A DNA stretch of 27,661 nt. It comes from CAYXUG01 sp964468655. Its GTDB lineage: Bacteria > Fidelibacterota > Marinisomatia > Marinisomatales > CAYXUG01. Shown here piece by piece: positions 1 to 8,703 of the stretch (within the stretch, counting starts at the first letter, position 1; each line of letters starts with the position of its first letter). The stretch spans positions 1 to 27,661 of the forward strand of contig CAYXUG010000027.1 of assembly GCA_964468655.1 (NCBI GenBank). Direction: 5' to 3'. The position numbers and the translations under genes are program-made. Below the pieces are notes generated by a model, which was given only the letters and a program-made list of their open reading frames with translations, was not told where the DNA came from and did not search any database.

Positions 1-4
1 CATT

Positions 5-46
5 TGTAAAATTTACACTGTAAAATTTTCTTGTATAGAATTTACA
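5..46 (+). promoter_or_regulatory. Alternating TGTAAA/TTTACA half-site array upstream of aceBA
   Basis: Half-sites TGTAAA (5-10), TTTACA (12-17) and TGTAAA (19-24) follow each other with single-base spacers, so each neighbouring pair forms a perfect inverted repeat. A further TTTACA lies at 41-46, facing a TGTA at 32-35. This looks like an operator for a dimeric repressor or activator bound at several overlapping sites, probably responding to acetate, acyl-CoA or fatty-acid supply given the genes downstream. The repeats are visible in the sequence. The regulator and its ligand are inference, and no regulator gene lies nearby. Confidence 0.45.
12..39 (+). promoter_or_regulatory. aceB: Possible sigma-70-type promoter for aceBA
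   Basis: TTTACA (12-17) could be a -35 element and TATAGA (34-39) a -10 element, separated by 16 bases. This puts transcription start near position 46 and gives an untranslated leader of roughly 80 bases. The elements overlap the half-site array, which suits direct repression. Alternatives such as TATAGT at 54-59 as the -10 box cannot be excluded, and the consensus for this group is uncertain. Confidence 0.3.
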
Positions 47-129
47 CACATTTTATAGTTTTTAAAAGTAACTTTACTACGCATTAGAGGTAAGCAAGAT
101 ATAGAATCAATCAACAGTTAATTAGAAAA

Positions 130-1788
130 ATGAAAATGGAAAGTAGCACAAATTATACAATGAGAACTGATTTTATTGAACACCAAGTATCATTTCCTGG
201 GTCAGCGCTTAAGATGGAAGGTATTGATGTCGTGGGTGATATGAATGCGGTATTTGAAGAGATATTGACTCCAGAAGCGTTACGGTTTGTTGCAAAGCTT
301 GAGCGCAAGTTTTCTCTCAGGAGGGTTGAATTACTTGACCGGAGAAATGAAATTCAGGAAAAAATTAATAACGGACATCTCCCTCATTTTCTACCTGAAA
401 CAAAAGATATTAGAAATTCGGAATGGCATGTTGCGCCTCATCCTCACGATTTAGATGACAGGCGTGTTGAGATTACAGGACCTGTAGAACGGAAAATGAT
501 TATCAACGCCTTGAACTCCGGATCAAAAGTGTTTATGGCTGATTTTGAAGATTCAAATTCTCCCACTTGGTCTAATGTTATTGATGGACAGATCAATCTG
601 AGAGATGCGGTGAACCGTACCATTTCATTCACGAAACCTGATGGGAAACAATATACATTGAATGATGAAACTGCTACACTTGTAGTAAGACCAAGAGGAT
701 GGCACCTTGAAGAGAAGCAAATTATTGTTGATGGTTCGCCTATCTCCGCTAGTATCCTCGATTTTGGGCTTTACTTTTACCACAATGTGAAAGAATTATT
801 GCAAAAAGGGACAGGCCCCTATTATTATTTGCCCAAATTGGAAAACCATCTGGAAGCAAGACTGTGGAATGATGTTTTTGTCATGGCTCAAGAGGAATTG
901 GATATTCCGGTAGGCACCATCAAAGCAACCGTCCTTATTGAGACAATATTGGCTGCTTTTGAAATGGATGAGATCCTTTATGAGTTGCGGGACCATTCCA
1001 CCGGACTGAATTGTGGACGTTGGGACTACATTTTCAGTTTCATTAAAAAATTCAGAAATCGGTCTGATTGTATTTTACCTGATCGGGCTGAAGTGACCAT
1101 GCAGAGGCACTTTATGAAATCCTATGTGGACTTATTAATTAAAACCTGTCACCGCAGGGGTGCGCACGCCGTGGGCGGAATGGCAGCACAGATTCCTATT
1201 AAACAAGACTTAGCTGCCAATAAAACTGCCATTGGAAAAGTTAGAGAAGATAAAGACCGCGAGGTAAAAGCAGGTCATGATGGTACCTGGGTAGCGCACC
1301 CGGGATTAATATCTATTGCTCTGGATGCATTCGATGCGGTAATGACTTCGCAAAATCAATTGAATGTTCTAAGGGAAGAAGTTTCAGTTTCTGCCGAGGA
1401 TTTATTGAAAGTTCCCCAGGGCAACGTTACTGAAGATGGCATCCGGACAAATATTCGTGTTGGGATACATTATCTTGAATCCTGGCTCCGAGGCAATGGT
1501 TGTGTTCCACTCTATTATTTGATGGAGGATGCTGCTACTGCGGAGATTTGCAGATCTCAACTCTGGCAGTGGATTCATCACAATGCAAAAATGAATGATG
1601 GCAGAAGTGTCACAGTGAAATTATTTAAAGAAATGTTGGCTGAAGAATTGGATACTATTGAAAAAGAAGTGGGCAGTGATCGATTCAGAACGGGTAAGCA
1701 TGATCTTGCTACAGACTTGTTTACTGAAATGATCACTACAGAAGAATTCGATGATTTCTTAACCATACCGGCATACGAACATATTTGA
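130..1788 (+). CDS. aceB: Malate synthase A (glyoxylate shunt)
   Basis: Condenses glyoxylate with acetyl-CoA to give malate, the second step of the cytoplasmic glyoxylate shunt. At 552 residues it has the usual length of the A-type enzyme. The malate synthase signature is intact at residues 287-302 (RDHSTGLNCGRWDYIF). It contains Asp299, and Glu271 lies shortly before it; these are the likely Mg2+ ligands. RPRGWH (187-192) carries the catalytic arginine. Asp467 in LMEDAAT matches the catalytic base of the family. The start ATG has no clear Shine-Dalgarno; the next Met is only two codons later, so the product hardly changes. Isocitrate lyase follows after 15 bases, almost certainly on the same transcript. 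The half-site array just upstream is the likely control point. No missing residue was noticed. Confidence 0.96.
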   Translation: MKMESSTNYTMRTDFIEHQVSFPGSALKMEGIDVVGDMNAVFEEILTPEALRFVAKLERKFSLRRVELLDRRNEIQEKINNGHLPHFLPETKDIRNSEWHVAPHPHDLDDRRVEITGPVERKMIINALNSGSKVFMADFEDSNSPTWSNVIDGQINLRDAVNRTISFTKPDGKQYTLNDETATLVVRPRGWHLEEKQIIVDGSPISASILDFGLYFYHNVKELLQKGTGPYYYLPKLENHLEARLWNDVFVMAQEELDIPVGTIKATVLIETILAAFEMDEILYELRDHSTGLNCGRWDYIFSFIKKFRNRSDCILPDRAEVTMQRHFMKSYVDLLIKTCHRRGAHAVGGMAAQIPIKQDLAANKTAIGKVREDKDREVKAGHDGTWVAHPGLISIALDAFDAVMTSQNQLNVLREEVSVSAEDLLKVPQGNVTEDGIRTNIRVGIHYLESWLRGNGCVPLYYLMEDAATAEICRSQLWQWIHHNAKMNDGRSVTVKLFKEMLAEELDTIEKEVGSDRFRTGKHDLATDLFTEMITTEEFDDFLTIPAYEHI

Positions 1789-1803
1789 AACTAAGGAGTA
1801 ATC

Positions 1804-3075
1804 ATGAACAGAAATAATCATAGTGAAGAAGTATTTTACAATCACAGATGGGAAGGAATAGAAAGAATGTATTCTTCTGAAAGTGTAGAAAAATTAAAAG
1901 GGACCTTGCAGATTAAGCATACTCTGGCTGAAAATGGAGCGAATCAGTTATGGAATCTCCTTCACACAGAAGATTATATCAATGCACTGGGTGCCCTCTC
2001 AGGGAACCAGGCGGTACAAATGGTTAAAGCTGGTTTGAAGGCAATTTATTTAAGTGGCTGGCAGGTTGCAGCAGATGCAAATCTTGCAGGTCAAACTTAT
2101 CCCGATCAAAGTTTATATCCTGCAAACAGTGTTCCTAATATGGCGAGAAGAATTAATATGGCATTGCAGCGCGCAGATCATATCCACCATTCTGAAGGAA
2201 ATGACAATATCAATTGGTATACACCAATTATAGCCGATGCGGAAGCAGGATTCGGCGGACCTCTAAATGCATTTGAACTGATGAAAGCAATGATTGAAGC
2301 AGGCGCTGCCGGGGTTCATTTTGAGGATCAACTTTCATCGGAGAAAAAATGCGGTCACCTGGGTGGGAAAGTATTAATCCCAATAAGCCATTTTATTCGT
2401 ACCTTAAATGCTGCACGCCTGGCATCGGATGTATTGGAAGTATCCACAGTGCTCATTGCAAGGACAGATGCAAACAGTGCAAAACTCATTACATCAGATG
2501 TTGACCCGAGAGATGAAGAGTTTCTGGTTCATGAGCGTACTCCTGAAGGATTTTTCAAATATAAAGGCGGCCTGGATTCCTGTATATCGCGTGGATTGGC
2601 TTATGCTCCTTATGCAGATATGCTCTGGTTTGAAACAGGTACTCCTGACTTGGAAGAAGCAAAAAGATATTCAGAAGCAATTCGTGAAGAATTCCCCGGG
2701 AAACTTCTTGCGTATAATTGTTCACCATCGTTCAACTGGAAAAAACGCCTCGATGATACCACTATTGCTAAATTCCAGCGGGAGTTGGGAGCTATGGGGT
2801 ACAAATTCCAGTTTGTAACGTTGGCAGGTTTCCACGCACTCAATTATTCAATGTTTGATCTTGCACGGAGTTATAAAGATGAAGGGATGACAGCTTATGT
2901 TGAGTTACAACAAAATGAGTTTGCCCAGGAAGTGAATGGATACACTGCCACAAAACATCAGCGGGAAGTAGGCACGGGTTATTTTGACCTTGTCTCCCAG
3001 GCAGTTTCTGGCGGCAAGTCGTCTACAGCTGCCATGGTAGGATCTACAGAAGAAGAACAGTTTGAAGAAAAATAG
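1804..3075 (+). CDS. aceA: Isocitrate lyase (glyoxylate shunt)
   Basis: Splits isocitrate into succinate and glyoxylate and feeds malate synthase encoded just before it. The family signature KKCGH lies at residues 181-185, with the catalytic Cys183. Asp145 and Glu147 in ADAEAGFGG and Glu174-Asp175 before the active loop are metal-site residues of the family. NCSPSFNW and a C-terminal STAAMVGSTEEEQF-like tail are also typical. The 423-residue length fits the short prokaryotic form. An AAGGAG Shine-Dalgarno at 1793-1798 lies five bases before the ATG, one of the clearest ribosome sites in the window. The stop codon abuts the next ATG. Being second in a tight aceBA pair supports co-regulation with aceB. 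Confidence 0.96.
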   Translation: MNRNNHSEEVFYNHRWEGIERMYSSESVEKLKGTLQIKHTLAENGANQLWNLLHTEDYINALGALSGNQAVQMVKAGLKAIYLSGWQVAADANLAGQTYPDQSLYPANSVPNMARRINMALQRADHIHHSEGNDNINWYTPIIADAEAGFGGPLNAFELMKAMIEAGAAGVHFEDQLSSEKKCGHLGGKVLIPISHFIRTLNAARLASDVLEVSTVLIARTDANSAKLITSDVDPRDEEFLVHERTPEGFFKYKGGLDSCISRGLAYAPYADMLWFETGTPDLEEAKRYSEAIREEFPGKLLAYNCSPSFNWKKRLDDTTIAKFQRELGAMGYKFQFVTLAGFHALNYSMFDLARSYKDEGMTAYVELQQNEFAQEVNGYTATKHQREVGTGYFDLVSQAVSGGKSSTAAMVGSTEEEQFEEK

Positions 3076-4548
3076 ATGGGAACAGTTGGGTTAAAAAGAA
3101 TGAAGCCAATTTCTATATTGATCTTGTTGTCACTGGTATTCTCACAGGATATCCGTTATTTGGATGAAGTATTTGAAAACGTAACGAAGACAGAAAATGT
3201 TGTTTATGGCAATGCTCCAGATTTACCCTTCATCTTTCTTTTTGAATGGAACACGTATGACGTTGATTTGGATATGGATATTTATGAGCCTGAAGGAGAC
3301 ACAGAAACCCAGCGGCCAGTCATCATTTTTGTTCATACGGGGTCATTTTTTTCAGGTCACAATGAATTGGATGATGTTGTAGCATTAGCTGAAACAGCTG
3401 CAAAGAGAGGGTATGTCGCAATCAGTATGAACTACCGTTTAGGAATAAATATTCTTAGTTCTTACAGTGGGGAACGTGCAGTTTACAGGGGGGTTCAAGA
3501 TGCGAGTGCTGTAATTAGGTATCTTCGTGAATTCAATGAAGAATATAAAATAGATTATGATAATATTTTCTTATGGGGTACAAGTGCCGGTTCGTTAATC
3601 TCACTGCATTTAGCGTACGCTGATGATGATGAAAGACCTGAGTCAACGTATGGAGGTGGAGGGGATCCTGATCTTGGATGTATGGATTGTGAAGGCAATT
3701 CATATGATCATAATGGTCGTCCAAAAGCTATTGTGAGTTGCTGGGGTGCTATTGGTGATTTAGACTGGATTGAGCAGAGTAATAATGTACCAGCAAAAAT
3801 GTTTCATGGCACTGCTGATCCTGTGGTTCCGTATGATGAAGGTTACCCTTTTACACTAGATATTTTATTACCATGGTGCTATGGTTCATATCTTATAAAT
3901 AATAGACTAAATGAAGTAGGTATATATAGCGAATATGAAGGTGAGGTCGATCAATTACATGAATATTGGGGCACTGTGAATGGAAACTGGTTTGGTGGAC
4001 CTAATGAATATTTTGAACAGATTAAAAATGAAGGTTTTTCCTTTTTATATGATCAACTAGATATAGATAATGAAATGACAGCACAGTACCAGCACCAGGA
4101 TAATTGGAATTTGGTAGGACTTCCATTAGATGTTGAAGATAATCATTATTTAGCACTTTTTCCTGACGCCTGGGAAGGAACTTTATTTTCATATACGAAC
4201 ACATACGAACAAGCGGAATATCTAGAAACTGGAGAGGGATATTGGTTGAGATTTCAAGATGCCGGTTCAAACCAGATTACTGGTATTCAGTTTTCATCCA
4301 TAACAGTTCCAATAAATGAGGGATGGAACCTGATTACAGGCCCCAGTCTTATTGCGGAAATTATTGATACTGATAATATATTGATGGAAGGTACGTTGTA
4401 TGGCTACAATAGTGATAGTGGATATTATAGTACAAATGAATTGGAACCAGGCATAGCGTATTGGGTAAGAGCCAGCGCTGATGGTGAGATACAGATTGTA
4501 AGTACGGGAACTTCTAATCCAGTCCCTGAAGATAAAAAGTTTGAGTAA
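3076..4548 (+). CDS. Secreted alpha/beta hydrolase with two C-terminal beta modules
   Basis: Probably an exported carboxylesterase/lipase-like hydrolase of unknown substrate. Residues 9-24 form a signal peptide (MKPISILILLSLVFSQ). Translation may therefore start at Met9 (3100) rather than at the ATG that directly abuts the aceA stop. The hydrolase core spans about 40-325. FVHTGSF near 85-91 is an HGG-like oxyanion region, GTSAG gives nucleophile Ser170, Asp248 lies in HGTADPVVP and His295 in QLHEYWG. Residues 343-393 and 416-466 are two diverged copies of one beta-rich module sharing W-N-L, EGTL[FY] and G-x-YW-x-R. Similar modules occur, as I recall, in surface proteins of FCB bacteria. The protein ends 24 residues after the second copy with no recognisable type IX sorting domain. 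Its link to the glyoxylate shunt is only positional. Confidence 0.75.
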   Translation: MGTVGLKRMKPISILILLSLVFSQDIRYLDEVFENVTKTENVVYGNAPDLPFIFLFEWNTYDVDLDMDIYEPEGDTETQRPVIIFVHTGSFFSGHNELDDVVALAETAAKRGYVAISMNYRLGINILSSYSGERAVYRGVQDASAVIRYLREFNEEYKIDYDNIFLWGTSAGSLISLHLAYADDDERPESTYGGGGDPDLGCMDCEGNSYDHNGRPKAIVSCWGAIGDLDWIEQSNNVPAKMFHGTADPVVPYDEGYPFTLDILLPWCYGSYLINNRLNEVGIYSEYEGEVDQLHEYWGTVNGNWFGGPNEYFEQIKNEGFSFLYDQLDIDNEMTAQYQHQDNWNLVGLPLDVEDNHYLALFPDAWEGTLFSYTNTYEQAEYLETGEGYWLRFQDAGSNQITGIQFSSITVPINEGWNLITGPSLIAEIIDTDNILMEGTLYGYNSDSGYYSTNELEPGIAYWVRASADGEIQIVSTGTSNPVPEDKKFE

Positions 4549-4605
4549 TTTCACTAACTCACAATAAAATTAATCGTTTTTTAGGTTTCTGTTTTTTATT
4601 TGTAT

Positions 4606-6627
4606 CTATTGGTCTTGCTGATTGTGGTATAACATATATTTTGATGTTTCGTACAACAAATTTGTTTTCTGTTTAAATTTTTCATAGATCAAGGGTTTTA
4701 AGTTTTTTACATCTTCAATGGGGTTATCACTCCACAAATCATGCAGGCTGTCCCATGATCCATTATCAAAAATTTGAAGATAATATTTCTGCCCGATAGC
4801 ACCGTAACTTTTCGGTGAATACTTTTTATTAATTATAAGAGCGACTCTTTCATCATCTGGTTCATTATTTAATCTATTTGTACCTAATGTTTGATTTGTA
4901 AATGGAATACCAAGGTAGGCAGTTAATGTTGGCATTAAATCCGGTAAACTGCAGACTGTTTCGATAGTTTGTGCCGAACCTATATTCGAGGGATCATAAA
5001 TAATAAAGGGTACATGATAAGATCTAAGCTTTAAGTCATAGTCAGATGGCTGCATATGATGGGCTCGCGGGTCAGATGTGCCGTGATCACCAAAAAGAAC
5101 AAAAACAGTATTTTCAAAGTAGGACGACTCAGATGCGAGTCTGAAAAATTCTCCAATCGAGTGGTCCAGAAACCGCATGGCATTGTACTGAGCCAGTGAT
5201 CTGAATCCGGCATTTTTGATTTGATCTTCCGGAATATCCAATATTTCAAAACCTGTGTTATTGTCAGGAATGGTATAAGGACGGTGATTGGTGGCTGTTT
5301 GTACAATGGCGAAGAAAGGTCTGTCCTTAGATTCTTTCAAAAATATCTCGTGCGCTTCCCTCAAAAGATCGAGATCAGAAATTCCCCAGACATCAATACG
5401 CGGTCTGTCAAAATCGCCCAGTTCTGTCAGATGTAAATCTTTAATGTTGTAGGTGATCAACCCCCGAATGTTTGCCCAACTTGCACTGCCTCCGATGATA
5501 TAATGTTTTTTGTAGTTTTTGAATTCTGTTATAATAGTGTACTGATCTGAAACCAGCGGATTTCGGGAAGATGTTTTAAATTTTGCCACGTCCGGAATTC
5601 CTGTGATGAGGGTGAAAACTGAGCGGGCTGTTCCGACATTTGGCACGTAAAACCGGCTGAAAAAAAGTCCTTCTTCGGTAAGCCGGTCAAGATTAGGTGC
5701 CGGATTTAAAGGATTTCCTAAAATACCGAGACGATTAGCACTAACCGATTCGAGGAAAATGATAACAACATTGGGCTGTTTACGTTTTATGTTTTCTGAT
5801 GCAGGTTCAACTGTACGGTCAAAATTCAGTAAACTCTGATCTGGATTATCAACCTTCAAATATTCGGCAATCAAATCGTAATGACTTTTTATATAGTCCA
5901 GGTCATAATCCTTTTCACTGAATTGCATGGTATCATAAAAATAGAGTACAGGGTTTAACGCCATGGCGGAAATAAAAGGATTCCTGCTGAAAAAGGCATT
6001 ACTCCACCTAAGAGCATATTGAGAAAAGGACCCCCAGCACCCAAATAGAAAAAATAAACTGCAAAAAACAATACCCAACACTTTTTGTTTTGTTGGGATC
6101 ACCCTTGATGGAATTATTAGGGTTTTTTGAGTGATTATTTTTTTAACAAAGGTAAGCCCTGCAAAGATGAACAAGAATAGAACAACCACCCAAAATACCG
6201 GGTAACTCTCCCAGATCATATTCAGTGAGATTACCGGATTTTCCAGAAAACTTACTGCAGATATTTCCAGTCGTCTATCGAGATAGCTGTAGTGTCCGAA
6301 GTCTGCAATGTAAAAAAATAACAAAACCATTATTGATAGTAACCAATAAAGGAGAGTAAGTTTTCTAATAAAATGAGACTTGACCGAATTAATAAATGGT
6401 ATTGATGACAACAAAATGATTGGAAGGGCTGAAATGATGGCAAGTCTTAAGTCAAACCGAAGACCAATAAAAAGCGCCTTCATTATTTCAGAAAATTGAA
6501 ATGCATCTGAAATATCTATAAACGAAAAATAAAATATTATCCGAAAGATTATAAATAGACTAAAGTAAGCACCTATAATTCCCATAAAATATTGAATCCT
6601 GCGCGAGTGGAAAAATGTAGAATTCAC
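4606..6627 (-). CDS. LtaS/OpgB-type membrane phosphotransferase (sulfatase fold)
   Basis: Likely transfers a phospho-alcohol group such as phosphoglycerol or phosphoethanolamine to an extracytoplasmic acceptor. The N-terminal 205 residues hold about five hydrophobic segments (near 15-36, 50-78, 88-108, 141-160, 183-202). The alkaline-phosphatase/sulfatase-fold domain starts near 285 and faces outside. Candidate metal and nucleophile residues match the LtaS pattern: Glu293 (FLESVS), Thr333 (VGTARS) and Asp514-His515 (FGDHG). His448 (TNHRPY) is a likely substrate residue. The start is GTG at 6627 without a Shine-Dalgarno; Met15 (6585) has AGGA eleven bases before it and is an alternative. The gene begins 24 bases after pilD, so it may be the last gene of the pilus operon. 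It converges with the hydrolase gene across 57 AT-rich bases with no clear hairpin. Confidence 0.82.
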   Translation of the reverse strand: MNSTFFHSRRIQYFMGIIGAYFSLFIIFRIIFYFSFIDISDAFQFSEIMKALFIGLRFDLRLAIISALPIILLSSIPFINSVKSHFIRKLTLLYWLLSIMVLLFFYIADFGHYSYLDRRLEISAVSFLENPVISLNMIWESYPVFWVVVLFLFIFAGLTFVKKIITQKTLIIPSRVIPTKQKVLGIVFCSLFFLFGCWGSFSQYALRWSNAFFSRNPFISAMALNPVLYFYDTMQFSEKDYDLDYIKSHYDLIAEYLKVDNPDQSLLNFDRTVEPASENIKRKQPNVVIIFLESVSANRLGILGNPLNPAPNLDRLTEEGLFFSRFYVPNVGTARSVFTLITGIPDVAKFKTSSRNPLVSDQYTIITEFKNYKKHYIIGGSASWANIRGLITYNIKDLHLTELGDFDRPRIDVWGISDLDLLREAHEIFLKESKDRPFFAIVQTATNHRPYTIPDNNTGFEILDIPEDQIKNAGFRSLAQYNAMRFLDHSIGEFFRLASESSYFENTVFVLFGDHGTSDPRAHHMQPSDYDLKLRSYHVPFIIYDPSNIGSAQTIETVCSLPDLMPTLTAYLGIPFTNQTLGTNRLNNEPDDERVALIINKKYSPKSYGAIGQKYYLQIFDNGSWDSLHDLWSDNPIEDVKNLKPLIYEKFKQKTNLLYETSKYMLYHNQQDQ

Positions 6628-6651
6628 TATTTTGGGTTTCTTATTTTCACC

Positions 6652-7449
6652 CTAACGGGATACAAAATAAGTATTTTGTGTAATAATTTCAGCAAGAATT
6701 AATTGATCGAAAAATGCGGGAAATTGGTGGGTGATTACAAAAATGAATACACCACTGAAAACTAAATAAGGCGCAAACGGTATTGGCCTGTTTCGGTCGA
6801 ACCCTTTAACAATTGAGATACAAATCCAGGCAATCAGACCAAGAAAGGAAGCCAAGAAAAGTGTACCAATCATGCAAATTGGTCCGAGCCATGCTCCGAG
6901 AACCAACCCAAGCTGGAGATCTCCCCAACCCATTCCCTGCCGATGAGTAAACAACCAAGTGAATCCCATAATAAGCGCAGGAAGGAAAACACCTGCAACA
7001 ATTCCGAGCAATATCTGATTTAAAGCAAACAGGTTGAAACCTACAGCACCAGTGATTAAAACGATGATGCCAGCAACTATTAAATCAAGTGGTACCATTA
7101 AGAGCTTTGCATCAATCCAGGCAATGGTTATAAGTATTGAAATGATTAAACTTGATACCACCGCATCGGGAATGTTCATAGTAGAAAATGCCCAACCCCA
7201 GATTAATCCGTTGGTTAACTCAACAGCAGGATATTGAAGTGATATAGTCTTCCTGCATTCAGCACATTTTCCTTTTTGCAAAATAAAGGACAGGATAGGA
7301 ATATTCCTGTAAAATGGAATTGTTTTTTTACAATTTGGGCAATGGGAACGGGGCTTAACAATTGATTCTTCAAGCGGCAGTCTGTAGATGATAACATTAA
7401 AAAAACTTCCTGAAATCGTTCCAAGAACGAAAAATATTCCAAATGTCAT
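6652..7449 (-). CDS. pilD: Prepilin peptidase / N-methyltransferase
   Basis: Inner-membrane aspartic protease that cuts the leader from prepilins and, in this family form, methylates the new N-terminus. The 265-residue protein opens with GSFFNVIIYRLP, followed by two CxxC pairs (Cys37/Cys40 and Cys62/Cys65) that bind zinc in the cytoplasmic methyltransferase domain. The protease aspartates are Asp113 (AWIDAKLL) and Asp177 in the GxGD motif (GMGWGD, 172-177). Hydrophobic helices fill the remainder. It starts 6 bases after the pilC stop, with no Shine-Dalgarno, so translation is probably coupled. Substrates encoded in the same operon are PilA, PilV and PilW, each with a Gly|hydrophobic cleavage site and Glu5. 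Peptidases of this family can also serve type II secretion, but no such genes are present here. Confidence 0.95.
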   Translation of the reverse strand: MTFGIFFVLGTISGSFFNVIIYRLPLEESIVKPRSHCPNCKKTIPFYRNIPILSFILQKGKCAECRKTISLQYPAVELTNGLIWGWAFSTMNIPDAVVSSLIISILITIAWIDAKLLMVPLDLIVAGIIVLITGAVGFNLFALNQILLGIVAGVFLPALIMGFTWLFTHRQGMGWGDLQLGLVLGAWLGPICMIGTLFLASFLGLIAWICISIVKGFDRNRPIPFAPYLVFSGVFIFVITHQFPAFFDQLILAEIITQNTYFVSR

Positions 7450-7455
7450 AAAAGT

Positions 7456-8703
7456 TTAAAGGCCTGATTGAAGTGCGGCGCCAAGGGAGAAAACAGGAAG
7501 GTAGGTAATCACAACCATGACGGCAATGACAACTCCTACCATGAGAATTAACATAGGTTCAATTAGAGTTGTCATTCGTTCAACCAGTGCGTTGACTTGT
7601 TTGTAGTAGTAGTCTGCTGCCCGGTCTAAAAGTGTATCCAATTCCCCTGTTTCTTCACCAGTTGCTGACAACTGCAATAAAATAGAGGGGAATACTTCAG
7701 TTCTTCTCAGGGCAGTTGTAATATTAAATCCGTCTCTGATGTATTCGGTTGCCTCGCCGATTGCTCTTTCGTACACTCGATTACCAACGATTATTTTTGC
7801 CAGTTTCATTGAATCTATTACAGGTACACCTGCACCGAACAAAATTCCGGATGTTTTCGCAAATTTGTTTAAAATGGATTGATTTACCAATGATCCGAAC
7901 ACTGGAGTTTTCAATTTTATAGAATCTATTAGAAAACCACCCCGTTGAGTTTTTGACATGATCCAGATACCAAAAATCATCAATAACAGAATGAAAGATA
8001 ATGATTTAAAATTCATGCTTAACCACTGGCTGAATGCCACCAGCTTTTGTGTCGCAACTGGCAAGTTAGCTCCTAATTGGGCATATACATCTGAGAACAT
8101 AGGGATAATCCACGTAAACATTACCGTCATCATAGCAACCAGAAAACAAATCATGAATATGGGGTAGGTCATGGCTGAACGTACTTTCCTTCGAACATCA
8201 TCCAGATTTTCAAGATAGGTGGCCAATTGGTCCAGGATTTCATTCAGATTACCACTGACTTCCCCTGCACTGGTGAGTGCAACAAATAAATGAGAAAATA
8301 CTCCGGGATGACGTTCCAAAGCTTCTGATAGTGATAATCCTTTACGAATATTTTCACTGACATGAGTAAGGACCTTCTTTAATCTAGGGTGTTTTTCTTC
8401 ACTTGCCAAACCGCTTATCGCTCTTTCCAGCGTTAACCCTGCAGCGTACATAGTGGCGAGCTGGCGGGTGAAAAAGACCAAATTGCTGAGCGGGATGCGG
8501 TTTTTAATCCGTTCAATAGATAAATTGATTTCATCAATAAAGGGGCCAATAAAATCCCAACTTGTGTCTATCTCCTTCAATCGGACAATAATTTGTCCAT
8601 TTGAAGAAAGTTTTTTCATAGCAGCATCAAGGTTGTCTGCTTTTATTTCACCTTCTTTGCGTGCGCCGCTTTCATCTTTTAATAAATATGAAAAAGCCGG
8701 CAC
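7456..8703 (-). CDS. pilC: Type IV pilus inner-membrane platform protein
   Basis: Polytopic platform that contacts the PilB and PilT motors and turns ATP hydrolysis into pilin insertion or removal. Two GspF domains are visible: residues about 75-200 (FFTRQLATMYAAGLTLERA, then TSAGEVSG) and about 275-400 (FAKTSGILFGAGVPVIDS, then SATGEETGEL). Membrane helices lie near 179-203, 233-250 and 381-404, the usual three. The length of 415 is typical. The start codon is GTG and overlaps the last base of the pilB stop (TAGTG). The first internal in-frame Met is residue 29, inside the conserved N-terminal region, so GTG is convincing. This arrangement implies re-initiation by the ribosome finishing pilB. 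Confidence 0.95.
   Translation of the reverse strand: MPAFSYLLKDESGARKEGEIKADNLDAAMKKLSSNGQIIVRLKEIDTSWDFIGPFIDEINLSIERIKNRIPLSNLVFFTRQLATMYAAGLTLERAISGLASEEKHPRLKKVLTHVSENIRKGLSLSEALERHPGVFSHLFVALTSAGEVSGNLNEILDQLATYLENLDDVRRKVRSAMTYPIFMICFLVAMMTVMFTWIIPMFSDVYAQLGANLPVATQKLVAFSQWLSMNFKSLSFILLLMIFGIWIMSKTQRGGFLIDSIKLKTPVFGSLVNQSILNKFAKTSGILFGAGVPVIDSMKLAKIIVGNRVYERAIGEATEYIRDGFNITTALRRTEVFPSILLQLSATGEETGELDTLLDRAADYYYKQVNALVERMTTLIEPMLILMVGVVIAVMVVITYLPVFSLGAALQSGL

Noticed and set aside
2408..2818. 136-codon open frame on the + strand
   Set aside because: It is an out-of-frame shadow inside isocitrate lyase and its translation shows no motif.
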